A stretch of DNA of 36,881 nucleotides from Planctomycetota bacterium (GCA_019636275.1 JAHBXY010000092.1:1-36881), one strand, 5' to 3'. Shown: positions 16,330 to 24,975, numbered from the stretch's first letter. The notes: generated by a model not told the origin, from the sequence alone. Numbers and translations are program-made.

Positions 16330-16708
16330 CGGCGTCGCACGCCTCGCGACCTGGCGCCGCTGGCTCGCCCGGAGCGCCTGACCGAGCTGGACCTCGAGGG
16401 CGCGGAGGGGCTCACCCGTGGCGCCCGGCGCACCTGCCGCGCGCCCTGAGACGCCTGAGCCTCTCGCGGGTCGCGACGGTCGACGACGCCGCGTCCCTGT
16501 TCGCCGAGGAGGTCTCGACGCGCTCGCTGGCCTGCCCGCCCTGGAGCCGCTGGACGTGACAGGCTGCTCGCCCGTCACGGCGGCGGGCCTGCAACGCCTG
16601 GCGGCGGCCCCGGCCTCGAGGCAGGTGCGGGCGACGGCGCTCGTCGCGAAGGACCGGGCGGCTCGCGCCGCCCTGGCGGCGCGCGGCTGCGAGGTCGTCG
16701 CGGGCTGA
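16330..16708 (+). pseudogene. Leucine-rich-repeat protein remnant
   Basis: LRR-like pieces occur in shifting frames: LTELDLEGAEGLTRGA (from ~16379), HLPRALRRLSLSRVATVDDA (from ~16431), and LDALAGLPALEPLDVTGCSPV followed by TAAGLQRLAAAP in the frame ending with TGA at 16708. At least two frameshifts separate them and no start or N-terminal domain is visible. It appears to be the tail of an LRR protein gene of the kind common in this type of genome. It is either decayed, perhaps broken by the neighbouring repeat/HNH unit, or affected by sequence errors. Confidence 0.5.
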
Positions 16709-16736
16709 CGAACAAGGGGTGGGGCGACGGAAGGCG

Positions 16737-16960
16737 CCCGTGAGCACGTCGCGTCGACGAGAGGACGGCCTCGCGGTGGACGCCGCTGTCGGCCGTCACG
16801 AGGACGGGCAGTCAGCTGCCCGTGAGCACGTCGAAGGCAAGCGTCGCCGGCGGGTTCGTCGAACGAGAGAGCGAGGGCGAGCGGGTGCCCGTGAGCACGG
16901 CCTCGCGGTGGACGCCGCCGCCGGCGGGCCCGTGAGCACGGACTCGCGGTGGACGTCGAT
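16737..16960 (-). repeat. Left repeat array, about four diverged units
   Basis: CCCGTGAGCAC occurs at 16737, 16819, 16889 and 16929, and CTCGCGGTGGACG follows some of them. Read on the minus strand, the unit is GTGCTCACGGGCACCCGCT followed by a CGACGAAC block. This matches the plus-strand units of the large array on the other side of the HNH gene (GCTCACGGGAACCCGCT, then CGACGAACGCCGCC). The two arrays are therefore the same family in opposite orientations. Spacing here is 82, 70 and 40 nt, so these copies are more eroded. Confidence 0.65.
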
Positions 16961-17247
16961 ACCGATCCACCACGTCGGACGCAGCGATGCAGCCTGCGGC
17001 CCATCGGAGTGGCGACACCCACCACCACCTCGGACACCGTCCTCGTCGACGGCGGCTCGGGCTCGTCGCGCGAACCGCCCGGGCCACGTGACGCGAGACC
17101 CACCGCAGCGAGCCACATATTGCACACATTTGAAACTCGCAGCGGCGCGCAGGATCCAGTAGTCTTGTCGGTTGGCGTGGCGCATCAGGCCGCCCGGCCC
17201 GGAGCCGTCGCCACTTCCAACTACCAACTCGCCCACAGGAGGCCACC
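16961..17247. promoter_or_regulatory. Upstream region of the HNH gene with AT-rich island and strong ribosome site
   Basis: Around 17111-17138 the sequence is strikingly AT-rich for this genome (CATATTGCACACATTTGAAA), which marks a likely promoter area, although no correctly spaced -35/-10 pair is convincing. AGGAGG at 17237-17242 lies 5 nt before the GTG at 17248 and fixes that start. Nothing else is recognised. Confidence 0.4.
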
Positions 17248-18555
17248 GTGAAGACGACCTCGCGCCGAGGCTCTGCCTCGTCCCAGCCGTTCCCCAGAGC
17301 CGAGCTCGAGTCGCGGCTCGACCAAGCGCGGCGGATCGACGCCCAGCTCGCCGACGTCGCCCGACGCGAGCGGAAGGCCACGGCCGAGCTGGCCTACCTG
17401 CTCTCGCACGCCGAGCGGCAGGAGGTGCACCGGGCGCTCGGCCACGCGCGGATCGGGCAGTACGCGGTCGCCCGCGGCTTCGTCAGCTCGGACCGCAAGT
17501 GCCGCGAGCTGATCGACCTCGTCCGACAGCTCGAGCGCCTTCCGCGGCTGCGCGTGGCGTTCCGCGAGGGCGAGGTCGCCTGGACGAAGGCGCGGACGGT
17601 GGCGCGGGTGGCCACGCCGGAGACCGAGGACGGCTGGCTCGAGCGGGCGCAGACGCGCACGAGCCGCCAGCTCGAGGTGCTCGTGGCCGAGGCCAAAGGC
17701 GAGGCGGCGTCCGTGCGGCGGACGGTCAAGCAGACGAAGGAGCAGGCCGCCTGGCTGGAGGAGGCCTTGCGCCTGGCGCGTCAGAACAGCGACCGGCCGC
17801 TCACCGACGAGGAGGCGCTCGAGGTCGTGTGCCGGGGCTACGCCGAGGCCGTCGCCAGCCGAGGCGGCGGCGCGGGGCCGGCCTACAGGATCGTGCTCCA
17901 CAAGTGCGAGTGCGGCGCGCTGGCGACGCTCCGGGGGCGCGACGGGCAGGTCGAACTGTCGCCGGCCGCCGAGGCGGCGGCCATGGGCAAGGCCGAGGTG
18001 CACGACCTGCGCACGGGCACAGGCGCGGTGACGAAGGCGATCCCGGAGCCGGTGCGGCGCCTGGTCTACGACCGCGACGGCGGCACGTGCAAGGTCCCGG
18101 GCTGCGGCCAGCAGGGGAGCCTCCACGTGCACCACGAGCCCGGCCGCGCGGTCACCGGCCACGATCCGGATCGCATGTGCCTCCTGTGTGATTCCCACCA
18201 CCCCGCACGCCACGTCGGGTTTCTCGAGATCCGCGGCGACGCGCGCGTCGGCTTCCGCTTCTTCCTCGTCGACGGGACGGAGCTCACGGGCGGGCCGGCG
18301 CCGGTCGCGGCCCGCGTGAGCACGCCGCCCGCGCAGGACGACGAGCCGTCGCGGATCGCCGCGCTGGCGCTCGTGGGCCTGAAGTGCTCGAAGACCGAGG
18401 CGCGCGAGCTCGTGCGCCGCGCCAGCGAGCGGCTCGCCGCGCGCGGCGAGGAGCGCACGGTCGAGGCGCTCACGGCCGAGGCGCTGCGGATCGTCGGCGA
18501 CGGCCTGGTCGGGCGCGGGGTCGAGCAGGTCCAGCCGGGCGCTCGCTCGGCGTAG
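17248..18555 (+). CDS. DUF222-like HNH endonuclease with RuvA domain III-like C-terminus
   Basis: 435 residues, with a GTG start fixed by AGGAGG 5 nt upstream. Residues ~15-180 form a helical DUF222/13E12-like domain (LSHAERQEVHRALGHARIGQ, REGEVAWTKARTVARVATPE). The HNH nuclease lies at ~268-322: VRRLVYDRDGGTCKVPGC, then HVHH (293-296), then C311-x2-C314 and HH (317-318). C281, C286, C311 and C314 likely hold a structural zinc, and the paired histidines bind the catalytic metal. After a linker, ~368-415 (IAALALVGLKCSKTEARELV) resembles the three-helix C-terminal domain of RuvA that contacts RuvB. The family cuts DNA; the target here is unknown. It sits alone between two inverted repeat arrays, which suggests the repeats are its recognition, mobility or regulatory sites. 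Confidence 0.85.
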   Translation: MKTTSRRGSASSQPFPRAELESRLDQARRIDAQLADVARRERKATAELAYLLSHAERQEVHRALGHARIGQYAVARGFVSSDRKCRELIDLVRQLERLPRLRVAFREGEVAWTKARTVARVATPETEDGWLERAQTRTSRQLEVLVAEAKGEAASVRRTVKQTKEQAAWLEEALRLARQNSDRPLTDEEALEVVCRGYAEAVASRGGGAGPAYRIVLHKCECGALATLRGRDGQVELSPAAEAAAMGKAEVHDLRTGTGAVTKAIPEPVRRLVYDRDGGTCKVPGCGQQGSLHVHHEPGRAVTGHDPDRMCLLCDSHHPARHVGFLEIRGDARVGFRFFLVDGTELTGGPAPVAARVSTPPAQDDEPSRIAALALVGLKCSKTEARELVRRASERLAARGEERTVEALTAEALRIVGDGLVGRGVEQVQPGARSA

Positions 18556-18669
18556 CGAGGTCACGAGAGGTCGGGCGCGGAGCCCCCCGGCGCGCGTCGA
18601 CGACGTCCCCTTCGCGAACGCGTGAAGCCTGCCCTCAAGACCTTCGCCGACGCCCGCAGGCTTGGGCGA

Positions 18670-20850
18670 CGAGCGTAGCTCACGGGGATCACGAACCCGA
18701 CCGCTTCGTCGACGAACGCCGCCCCGGTCGACCGGCGGGCCCGCTGCTCACGGGAACCCGCTGGTCGATCTCCTCGTCGACGAACGCCGCCCCCGGCCGC
18801 CGAAGGTGGCTCACGGGATCACGAACCCGACCGCCTCGTCAACGAACGCCCCCCCACGCCAACCGCCGAGCCGCTGCTCGTGGGATCCCGCTCGTCGATC
18901 TCCGCGTCGACGAACGCTGCCCCGGCCGCCGAACGTGGCTCACGGGATCACGAACCCGACCGCTTCGTCGACGAATGCCGCCCCTGGCCGACCGGCGAGC
19001 CGTTGCTCACGGGCTCCCCGCTCGGCGACCTCCTCGTCGACGAAGCCGCCCCCCTGGCCGACCGGCGGGCCACTGCTCACCGGGCTGCCGCTCGTTGACC
19101 TCCTCGTCGACGGTCGCGGGCCGACCGACGACGCGGGGAGGCTGCTCACGGGATCCCGCTCCCCGACCGCGTCGTCGACGATCACGGACCGACCGACGAC
19201 GCGGGAGGGCTGCTCACGAGATCCCGCTCCCCGACCTCGTCGTCGGCGGTCGCGGGCCGACCGACGACGCGGGAGGCTGCTCACCAGATCCCGCTCCGCG
19301 ACCGCCTCGTCGACGATCACGGGCCGACCAACGACACGGGGAGGCCGCTCAGGCATCCCGCTCCCCGACCGCGTCGTCGGCGGTCGCGGGCCGACCGACG
19401 ACGCGGGAGGCTGCTCACGGGATCCCGCTCCGCGACCGCCTCGTCGGCGGTCGCGGGCCGACCGACGACGCGGGAGGCTGCTCACGGGATCCCGCTCCGC
19501 GACCGCCTCGTCGGCGATCACGGGCCGACCGACGACGCGGGGAGGCTGCTCACGGGATCTCGCTCCTCGACCGCCTCGTCGGCGGTCGCGGGCCGACCGA
19601 CGACGCGGGGAGGCTGCTCACGGGATCTCGCTCCTCGACCGCCTCGTCGGCGGTCGCGGGCCGACCGACGACACGGGGAGGCTGCTCACGGGATCTCGCT
19701 CCTCGACCGCCTCGTCGGCGATCACGGGCCGACCGACGACGCGGCAGGGCTGCTCAACGGGACGCCGCTCCCCGACCGCCTGGTCGGCGATCGGGGGCCG
19801 ACCGACGACGCGGGGGGCTGCTCACGGGATCCCGCTCCTCGACCTTCTCGTCGGCGGGCGCGGGCCGACCGACGACGCGGGAAGGCTGCTCACGGGATCC
19901 CGCTCCCCGACCACCTCGTCGACGATCGCGAGCCGACCGACGGCGCGGGGAGGACGCTCAGGGCATCCCGCTGACCGCGCCGTCGACGATCACGGGTCGA
20001 CCGACGACACGGGGAGGCCGCTCAGGGCATCCCACTCCCCGACCGCATCGTCGGCGGTCGCGGGCCGACCGACGACGCGGGAGGGCTGCTCACGGGATCC
20101 CGCTCCCCGATCGCCTCGTCGGCGGTCGCGGGCCGACCGACGACGCGGGGAGGCTGCTCACGGGATCCGGCTCCCCGACCACCTCGTCGACGAACATGGG
20201 CCGACCGACGCCGCGGAGTGGCCGCTCAGGGCATCCGCTCCCCGACCGCCTCGTCGGTGATCGCGGGCCGACCGACGACGCGGGGAGGCCGCTCAGGGCG
20301 TCCCGCTCCTCGACCGCCTCGTCGGCGGTCGCGGGCCGACCGACGACGCGGGCAGGCTGCTGACGGGATCCCGCTCCCCGACCACCTCGTCGACGAACAC
20401 GGGCCGACCGACGCCGCGGAGTGGCCGCTCAGGGCATCCGCGCCTCGATCGCGTCGTCGGCGGTCGCGGGCCGACCGACGACGCGGGGGGCTGCTCACGG
20501 GATCCCGCTCCTCGACCGCCTCGTCGGCGATCGCGGACCGACCGACGCCGCGGAGAGGCCGCTCACGGGATCCCGCTCCTCGACCGCCTCGTCGGCGATC
20601 GCGGACCGACCGACGCCGCGGAGAGGCCGCTCACGGGATCCCGCTCCTCGACCGCGTCGTCGGCGGTCGCGGGCCGACCGACGACGCGGGAGGGCTGCTC
20701 ACGGGATCCGGCTCCCCGACCGCCTCGTCGGCGTCGCGAGCCGAACGACGACGCGGGGAGGCTGCTCTCCCGGGATCTCGCTCCCCCGACCGCGTCGTCG
20801 TCGAACGCCACCCCGGCCAACCGGCGACCCGCTGCTCACAGGGGCGCGCG
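18670..20850 (+). repeat. Right repeat array, ~33 tandem units of mostly 68 bp
   Basis: The marker GCTCA (or a close variant) recurs 33 times from 18678 to 20834. The spacing is 62-70 nt and exactly 68 in most of the centre (for example 19480, 19548, 19616, 19684, 19752, 19820, 19888, 19956). Outer units at both ends carry a CGACGAACGCC-type second half (type A). Central units carry GCGGGCCGACCGACGACGCG (type B). The best type B units contain a hairpin, CGACCGCC-TCGTC-GGCGGTCG, with an outer CCCG/CGGG extension. Variants in other units mostly break pairs rather than compensate. The period is not a multiple of three, so one frame reads a different peptide in each successive unit. Long open frames here are therefore not treated as genes. 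Confidence 0.85.
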
Positions 20851-20947
20851 CCAGCTGCCAATGAGTCGACGTGTTCGCACGGGCGCGCGCCGCCCCCGCG
20901 CTCGCGGGCGTCGGCCTCTCGGGAGCCCCGTCACGTCACCGGGTTTG

Positions 20948-21511
20948 TCAGCCCGTCAGCGCCCAGCGGGCCAGCTCGGCGCGCATGGCCGCCACGAGGT
21001 CGGTCTCGGTCGCGACCGTGGTCAGCGGCCGCATGGCCAGGGCGGCCGTCGACGCGCTGCGCGCGGGGGCCTCGCTCACGACGGCCCACACGAGGCAGGC
21101 GGCGGCGGCCGCCTCGGCGCCCTCGCCGCGCAGGTCGGCGTGCGCGCTCTGGACCGCCTTGACGTGCGCGTCGCAGGGGCAGTCGACCCAGTCGCTCACG
21201 GCCGCCACGCAGCGACCGGCGTGCTTGGCGGCCTCGCGGTCGGCGGGCGGCACGGCGCGGAACGCGGCGACCGCGGCGCGCACGCTGGCGACCCGGCCCC
21301 AGCGCACGAGCCCCACGACGAACGCCTCGGCCGTCGTCGGCCCGCTCGGCTCGCCGGTGCAGGTCCCGTGGCCGCAGTAGGCAGCGAGGGCCAGCCGCTC
21401 GGGGCTCAGGGCGCCCGAGCGGACCCGGCGCAGGAGGAAGGCGGCCTCGTCGTCCGCAGACCCGGTCTGCAGCCAGCGGCGCTCGAGGTGGCGAAGGGTC
21501 GCGTCGCTCAT
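20948..21511 (-). CDS. Hypothetical helical protein with DWVxCPCxxH motif
   Basis: 187 residues from the ATG at 21511. The N-terminus (LRHLERRWLQTGSADDEAAFLLRRVRSG, then LSPERLALAAYCGH) is a helical module, with a length-and-score style motif I have the impression recurs in planctomycete and myxobacterial proteins. A DWVDCPCDAHVKAV segment follows near residue 110. The end is helical and Ala-rich (TDLVAAMRAELARWALTG). There is no signal peptide or membrane helix, so it is probably cytosolic. The function is unknown. No Shine-Dalgarno is seen; GTTTAAAC lies just upstream in otherwise GC-rich DNA and may belong to a promoter. It is the last of a minus-strand run that starts with the VWA lipoprotein. 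Confidence 0.72.
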   Translation of the reverse strand: MSDATLRHLERRWLQTGSADDEAAFLLRRVRSGALSPERLALAAYCGHGTCTGEPSGPTTAEAFVVGLVRWGRVASVRAAVAAFRAVPPADREAAKHAGRCVAAVSDWVDCPCDAHVKAVQSAHADLRGEGAEAAAAACLVWAVVSEAPARSASTAALAMRPLTTVATETDLVAAMRAELARWALTG

Positions 21512-21558
21512 CGAGCGATGGTTTAAACCCGGGCGTCACCCGGAAGCAACGCTGACGG

Positions 21559-22259
21559 TCAGAACGGGCCGTCGCGCCGACCCGCCCCCACGCGCCGGAC
21601 GCGAACGCGAACCGCCCGCTCGTCCTGCCCGGCCGGCTCGAGCACGATCGCCTCGCCCGGGCCGGCCCGGAGGCGCTCGCCCGGCCCGGCCAGCACCTCG
21701 ATCGGGTCGCCTGGCTCGGCCACGAACCGGGCCTCGGGCGCGGCGCCCGCGCCCGGCTCGAGGACGACGTGCGTGTAGCCGTCGCCCTGCGCCTCGACGA
21801 TCAGGCGCTCGCCCGCGGCGAGGAGGACCGGCAGGCGGAAGTCGCGCGCCACGAGGGCCACGTCGCGCGCGACGCGCTCGACGACCGGCTCCGGCTCGAC
21901 GACCGGCTCGACGACGACGAACGGCTCGACCCCGACGACCGCCAAACGCGCCGGCGCGGGCGGCGGCGACGGATCTCCAGGCCACACCGCCCAGCCCACC
22001 GCGAGCAGGGCGCCCCCGGCGAACGCGACGCGCCGCCACACCACGCCGCCCGGCTTCGTGCGGCGCCGCCACCGGCGCCGGGCCGCCCGGCGGGGTCGGG
22101 CTGGCGCGCGCGGGTCGCCGCACCCGGCGCGCCGCGCAGCGCGTGCGCGGCGTGGCAGTCCTGGTGGTGCGCGGCCAGGCACGAGGCGCAGTGCGCCGCC
22201 GGGCCGTCGAGGCCGTCGTGGCAATAGGTGCAGCGCATCCGCGGGCGCGGCTCAGCCAC
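21559..22259 (-). pseudogene. RING-finger-like membrane protein gene with one frameshift
   Basis: A GTG at 22259 overlaps the VWA gene stop and encodes a RING/B-box-like zinc motif, C10-x2-C13 ... H23-C24-x2-C27 ... H31-x3-C35 (CTYCHDGLDGPAAHCASC). Around 22060-22120 the sensible reading shifts by one base into the frame that ends at 21559. That frame gives RRWRRRTKPGGVVWRR, a membrane helix (VAFAGGALLAVGWAVWP), a Val/Glu/Pro-rich linker and a beta-rich exterior (RLIVEAQGDGYTHVVLEPGAG). Together they make about 230 residues in the style of planctomycete prokaryotic RING-finger proteins. One indel would restore it, so a sequencing error is as likely as a real lesion. The shift lies in a run of C and G. 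Confidence 0.6.
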
Positions 22260-23823
22260 GACCGCTCCGCGCCGGCAGCGCCGCGTGGTCCGTGTCCTCG
22301 CCCAGCACCCGGGCGGCGCGCCGCAGCAGCTCCAGCCACTCGGAGCGGTCGCCGCGCGCGTCGCGGCCGAGGCCCGCCTCGGCCCAGCGCAGCGCCCGGG
22401 CGATCGTGGCCTCGCCCGCGTGCGGCGAGCGACGCAGGAGCATGCCGCCGGCGGCCACCGACGCGAGGAACTTGAGGTCCGTGCTCGCGTCGTCGAAGGT
22501 CGTCCCCGTGTCGCGCGCCGCCTGCTCGACCCCCACGCTCGCCTCGCCGTCGGGCGCCTTCCAGCGCAGGCGCAGGGTCAGCAGGTCGGCCGTGGGGTCG
22601 GCGCCGTCGACGGGCTCGACCTCGTAGAGCGCCGTCACGCGGTGCCCGGCGCCGATCTCGCCGCCGTCCTTGCGGTCGTCGACGAAGTCCTCGGCCGCGA
22701 GGAGCCGGTTCTCGTAGCCCAGCAGCCGGTAGCGGCGCACCTTCGCCGGGTTCCAGGCCACCTGCACCTTCACGTCCTTGGCGATCGTCACCAGCGTGCC
22801 CGTGAGCTCTTCGACGAGCGCCCGCCGCGCCTGCCGCAGGTCGTCGATCACGGCGTAGTGGCCGTTGCCCTTGTTCGCCAGCGTCTCCATCGTCCGGTCG
22901 CCGCCCCACAGCCCGAAGCCGAGGCAGGTGAGGAACACGCCCGATCGACGCTTCTCCTCGATCAGCCGCTCGAGCTCCGCGGGCGACCGCGCGCCGACGT
23001 TGAAGTCGCCGTCGGTGCACAGGATCACGCGGTTGACGCCCCCCGGCACGAACGCCTCGACCGCCGTGCGGTAGGCGAGCTGGATCCCGGCGCCGCCGTT
23101 GGTCGACCCGCCGGCCTGCAGCCGCTCGATCGCGTCCAGGATCCGCCCGCGGTCGCCGCCGCTCGTCGGCGGCAGGACGAGGCCCGACGCGCCGGCGTAG
23201 ACCACGATCGCCACCCGGTCCTGCTCGCGGAGCTGCTCGACGAGCAGCCGCAGGGACTGCTTGACCAGCGGCAGCCGCTCGGGCGTGTTCATCGAGCCCG
23301 ACACGTCGATCAGGAACACGAGGTTGCTCGCCGGCCGCGCCTCGGCCGCGACCTCGCGCCCGCGCAACGAGACGCGCACGAGCCGGCTCCCCGCCCGCCA
23401 GGGGCAGCCGGCCACCTCGACGCGCGTCGAGAACGGTGCCTCGTGGTCGGCGCCGGGCGGCGGCGGGTCGTCGAGGTCGAAGGCGTTGATCATCTCCTCC
23501 AGCCGCACGACGTCCGCCGGCGGGAGCTGCTGGCGGCGCAAGAAGCGCTTCACGAGCGCGTAGGACGCCGTGTCCACGTCGACGGCGAAGGTCGACACCT
23601 GGTCCTCGGCGGTCGCCTCGCGGAACGCGTTCTCGGGCGGCGGCGGCGCGCTCAGGAACCCCGGCTCCGCCGGCACGGGCGGCTGGGCCGGCCCCGCGGC
23701 CAGCGCGCCCGGCGGCAAGGCCTGGTCCCCCGCCCACCCCCGCTCGGCAGGCGCGCTCGCCCACATGCACCCCGCCGCCGTCGCTGCCAGCGCCGCACAG
23801 ACACCCATCAACGCTCGTCTCAT
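22252..23823 (-). CDS. YfbK-type von Willebrand factor A lipoprotein
   Basis: 523 residues from the ATG at 23823, with AGGAGG 6 nt upstream. The lipoprotein signal ends at Cys19 (TAAGC). The YfbK-type N-terminal domain is at ~65-150 (STFAVDVDTASYALVKRFL, LPPADVVRLEEMINAF). The VWA domain is at ~167-345, with its metal site DVSGS at 173-177, the Thr of STNGGAGIQLAY and LCTDGDFNVG. The C-terminal beta/helix domain (DVKVQVAWNPAKVRRYRLLGYENRLL, then TDLKFLASVAAGGMLLRRS) completes the usual family length. VWA domains bind partner proteins through the metal; the partner here is unknown. The RING-like gene overlaps its stop. Divergent from the GNAT gene across a 66-nt gap. Confidence 0.88.
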   Translation of the reverse strand: MRRALMGVCAALAATAAGCMWASAPAERGWAGDQALPPGALAAGPAQPPVPAEPGFLSAPPPPENAFREATAEDQVSTFAVDVDTASYALVKRFLRRQQLPPADVVRLEEMINAFDLDDPPPPGADHEAPFSTRVEVAGCPWRAGSRLVRVSLRGREVAAEARPASNLVFLIDVSGSMNTPERLPLVKQSLRLLVEQLREQDRVAIVVYAGASGLVLPPTSGGDRGRILDAIERLQAGGSTNGGAGIQLAYRTAVEAFVPGGVNRVILCTDGDFNVGARSPAELERLIEEKRRSGVFLTCLGFGLWGGDRTMETLANKGNGHYAVIDDLRQARRALVEELTGTLVTIAKDVKVQVAWNPAKVRRYRLLGYENRLLAAEDFVDDRKDGGEIGAGHRVTALYEVEPVDGADPTADLLTLRLRWKAPDGEASVGVEQAARDTGTTFDDASTDLKFLASVAAGGMLLRRSPHAGEATIARALRWAEAGLGRDARGDRSEWLELLRRAARVLGEDTDHAALPARSGRG

Positions 23824-23876
23824 CGTGTCCTCCTGCGCGCCCTCGACCGGCGGCGGCGCGGCCGAATTCGATCCGC

Positions 23877-23882
23877 TAAGGT
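23877..23882 (+). promoter_or_regulatory. Candidate -10 box (TAAGGT) for the GNAT gene
   Basis: TAAGGT ends 7 nt before the GTG at 23890. The same bases (AAGGTGAG) could instead act as a ribosome site for that start, so the two readings compete. Confidence 0.25.
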
Positions 23883-23889
23883 GAGCCCC

Positions 23890-24975
23890 GTGAGCACCTC
23901 CATCGCCGTCCGCGCCTTCGGCTTCGACGACGACCTCCTCGAGCCCTTCCTCGAGGTCGACCGCCGCGTCTACGCCGCGGACCCCCTCTGGTCGCGCCTG
24001 CCGCAGCCCGACGTCCGGACGCAGCTCTCGCCGCACAACCCCTTCTTCGCCCAGGGCGGCGAGCACCGCGCCTTCGTGGCGCTCGACGGTGGCGCGCCCG
24101 TCGGCCGCGTCGTCGCCATGCGCGGGCCGCGGCTCCTCGCCGACGACGGCCAGCCGCTCGGCCTCGTCGGCTTCTTCGAGTGCGTCGACGACGCCGAGGT
24201 CGCCCGCGCGCTCCTCGCCGCCGCGCGCGCCTGGCTGGCCGAGCGCGGCGTCGCGCGCGTCCTCGGCCCCATGAACTTCTCCACCTGGTACCGCTACCGC
24301 TTCGTCACGGGCGGCCACGAGCGCGGGCCCTTCCTCCTCGAGCCCTACAACCCGCCCTGGTACGGGCGGCTGTTCGAGGCGGCGGGCTTCACGCCCTTCC
24401 GCCCCTACGCGTCGCTGCGCGTGAGCCACACGCCCGTGGCCCTGCTCCAGGCCTCGCACGCGCGCTGCGCCCGCCAGGGCGTCGTCTTCGAGCCGCTCGA
24501 CCTCGCGCAGGGCGACGCCGCGCTGCCGCTGTTCTACGACCTGTCGCGGCGGATCTTCGCCGGCAAGACGGCCTACAGCGAGGTCTCGTTCGCCGAGTTC
24601 CAGGCGCTCTACCGCGGCGCGGCGGCGCTCCTCGAGCCGGGGCTGTCGTGGATCGCGCGCGACGCCGCGGGGGCCCCGCTGGGCTTCCTCTTCGCCTACC
24701 CCGACCTGCTCGAGCCCGCGCGCCGAGGCGACCCGACGGGCCGCCCCGAGACGACGGTCCTCAAGACGATCGGCGCCCTGCCGGAGGCGCCCGGCGGGCT
24801 CGGCTGGGCGCTGTGCCACCTGCACATCGAGGCGGCCCGCGCGCGCGGCTACCGCTACGGCATCTACGCCCTCATGGAGAAGTGGCAGGAGCTCCTGCGC
24901 TACACGCAGGCCGACCGCCGCGGCCAGGGGCTCACGGGCGAGGTGTGGAAGGAGTACACCCTCTACGGGGTCTGA
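23890..24975 (+). CDS. GNAT-like N-acetyltransferase
   Basis: 361 residues from the GTG at 23890; an in-frame GTG at 23881 is possible but has no spacing for a ribosome site. Two acetyltransferase-like halves are seen. The first (~10-150) has EHRAFVALDGGAPVGRVVAM and then LVGFFECVDDAEVARALLAAARAWLAERGV, where a GNAT core is expected to bind acetyl-CoA. The second (~195-345) has FYDLSRRIFAGKTAYSEV, SWIARDAAGAPLGFLFAYPD and HLHIEAARARGYRYGIYALM. The link between them, LGPMNFSTWYRYRFVTGG and YNPPWYGRLFEAAGF, is typical of a conserved family of uncharacterised two-domain acetyltransferases. The substrate is unknown. Its end overlaps the convergent DUF5985-like gene by 13 nt. Confidence 0.8.
   Translation: MSTSIAVRAFGFDDDLLEPFLEVDRRVYAADPLWSRLPQPDVRTQLSPHNPFFAQGGEHRAFVALDGGAPVGRVVAMRGPRLLADDGQPLGLVGFFECVDDAEVARALLAAARAWLAERGVARVLGPMNFSTWYRYRFVTGGHERGPFLLEPYNPPWYGRLFEAAGFTPFRPYASLRVSHTPVALLQASHARCARQGVVFEPLDLAQGDAALPLFYDLSRRIFAGKTAYSEVSFAEFQALYRGAAALLEPGLSWIARDAAGAPLGFLFAYPDLLEPARRGDPTGRPETTVLKTIGALPEAPGGLGWALCHLHIEAARARGYRYGIYALMEKWQELLRYTQADRRGQGLTGEVWKEYTLYGV

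Larger units (their letters stand above)
16737..20850. mobile_element. Possible HNH-plus-inverted-repeat unit (REP13E12-like)
   Basis: An HNH endonuclease gene lies between inverted arrays of one repeat family, next to a broken LRR gene. DUF222/HNH genes within repeated elements are known, for example the REP13E12 family of mycobacteria. No transposase, terminal duplication or integrase is visible, so mobility is only inferred and the outer limits are approximate. Confidence 0.3.

Noticed and set aside
18384..20363. Protein-coding repeat gene across the array
   Set aside because: Several frames are open through the array; the 68-bp period shifts frame each unit, no ribosome site or domain is visible, and part of the frame overlaps the HNH gene.
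18670..20850. CRISPR array
   Set aside because: Units repeat end to end with no unique spacers between them, unit length drifts from 62 to 70, and no cas gene is present.
23887..23897. A stray copy of the array core (CCCGTGAGCAC) at the GNAT start
   Set aside because: Only 11 bases match and the flanks do not; a chance match in GC-rich coding DNA is the simpler reading.
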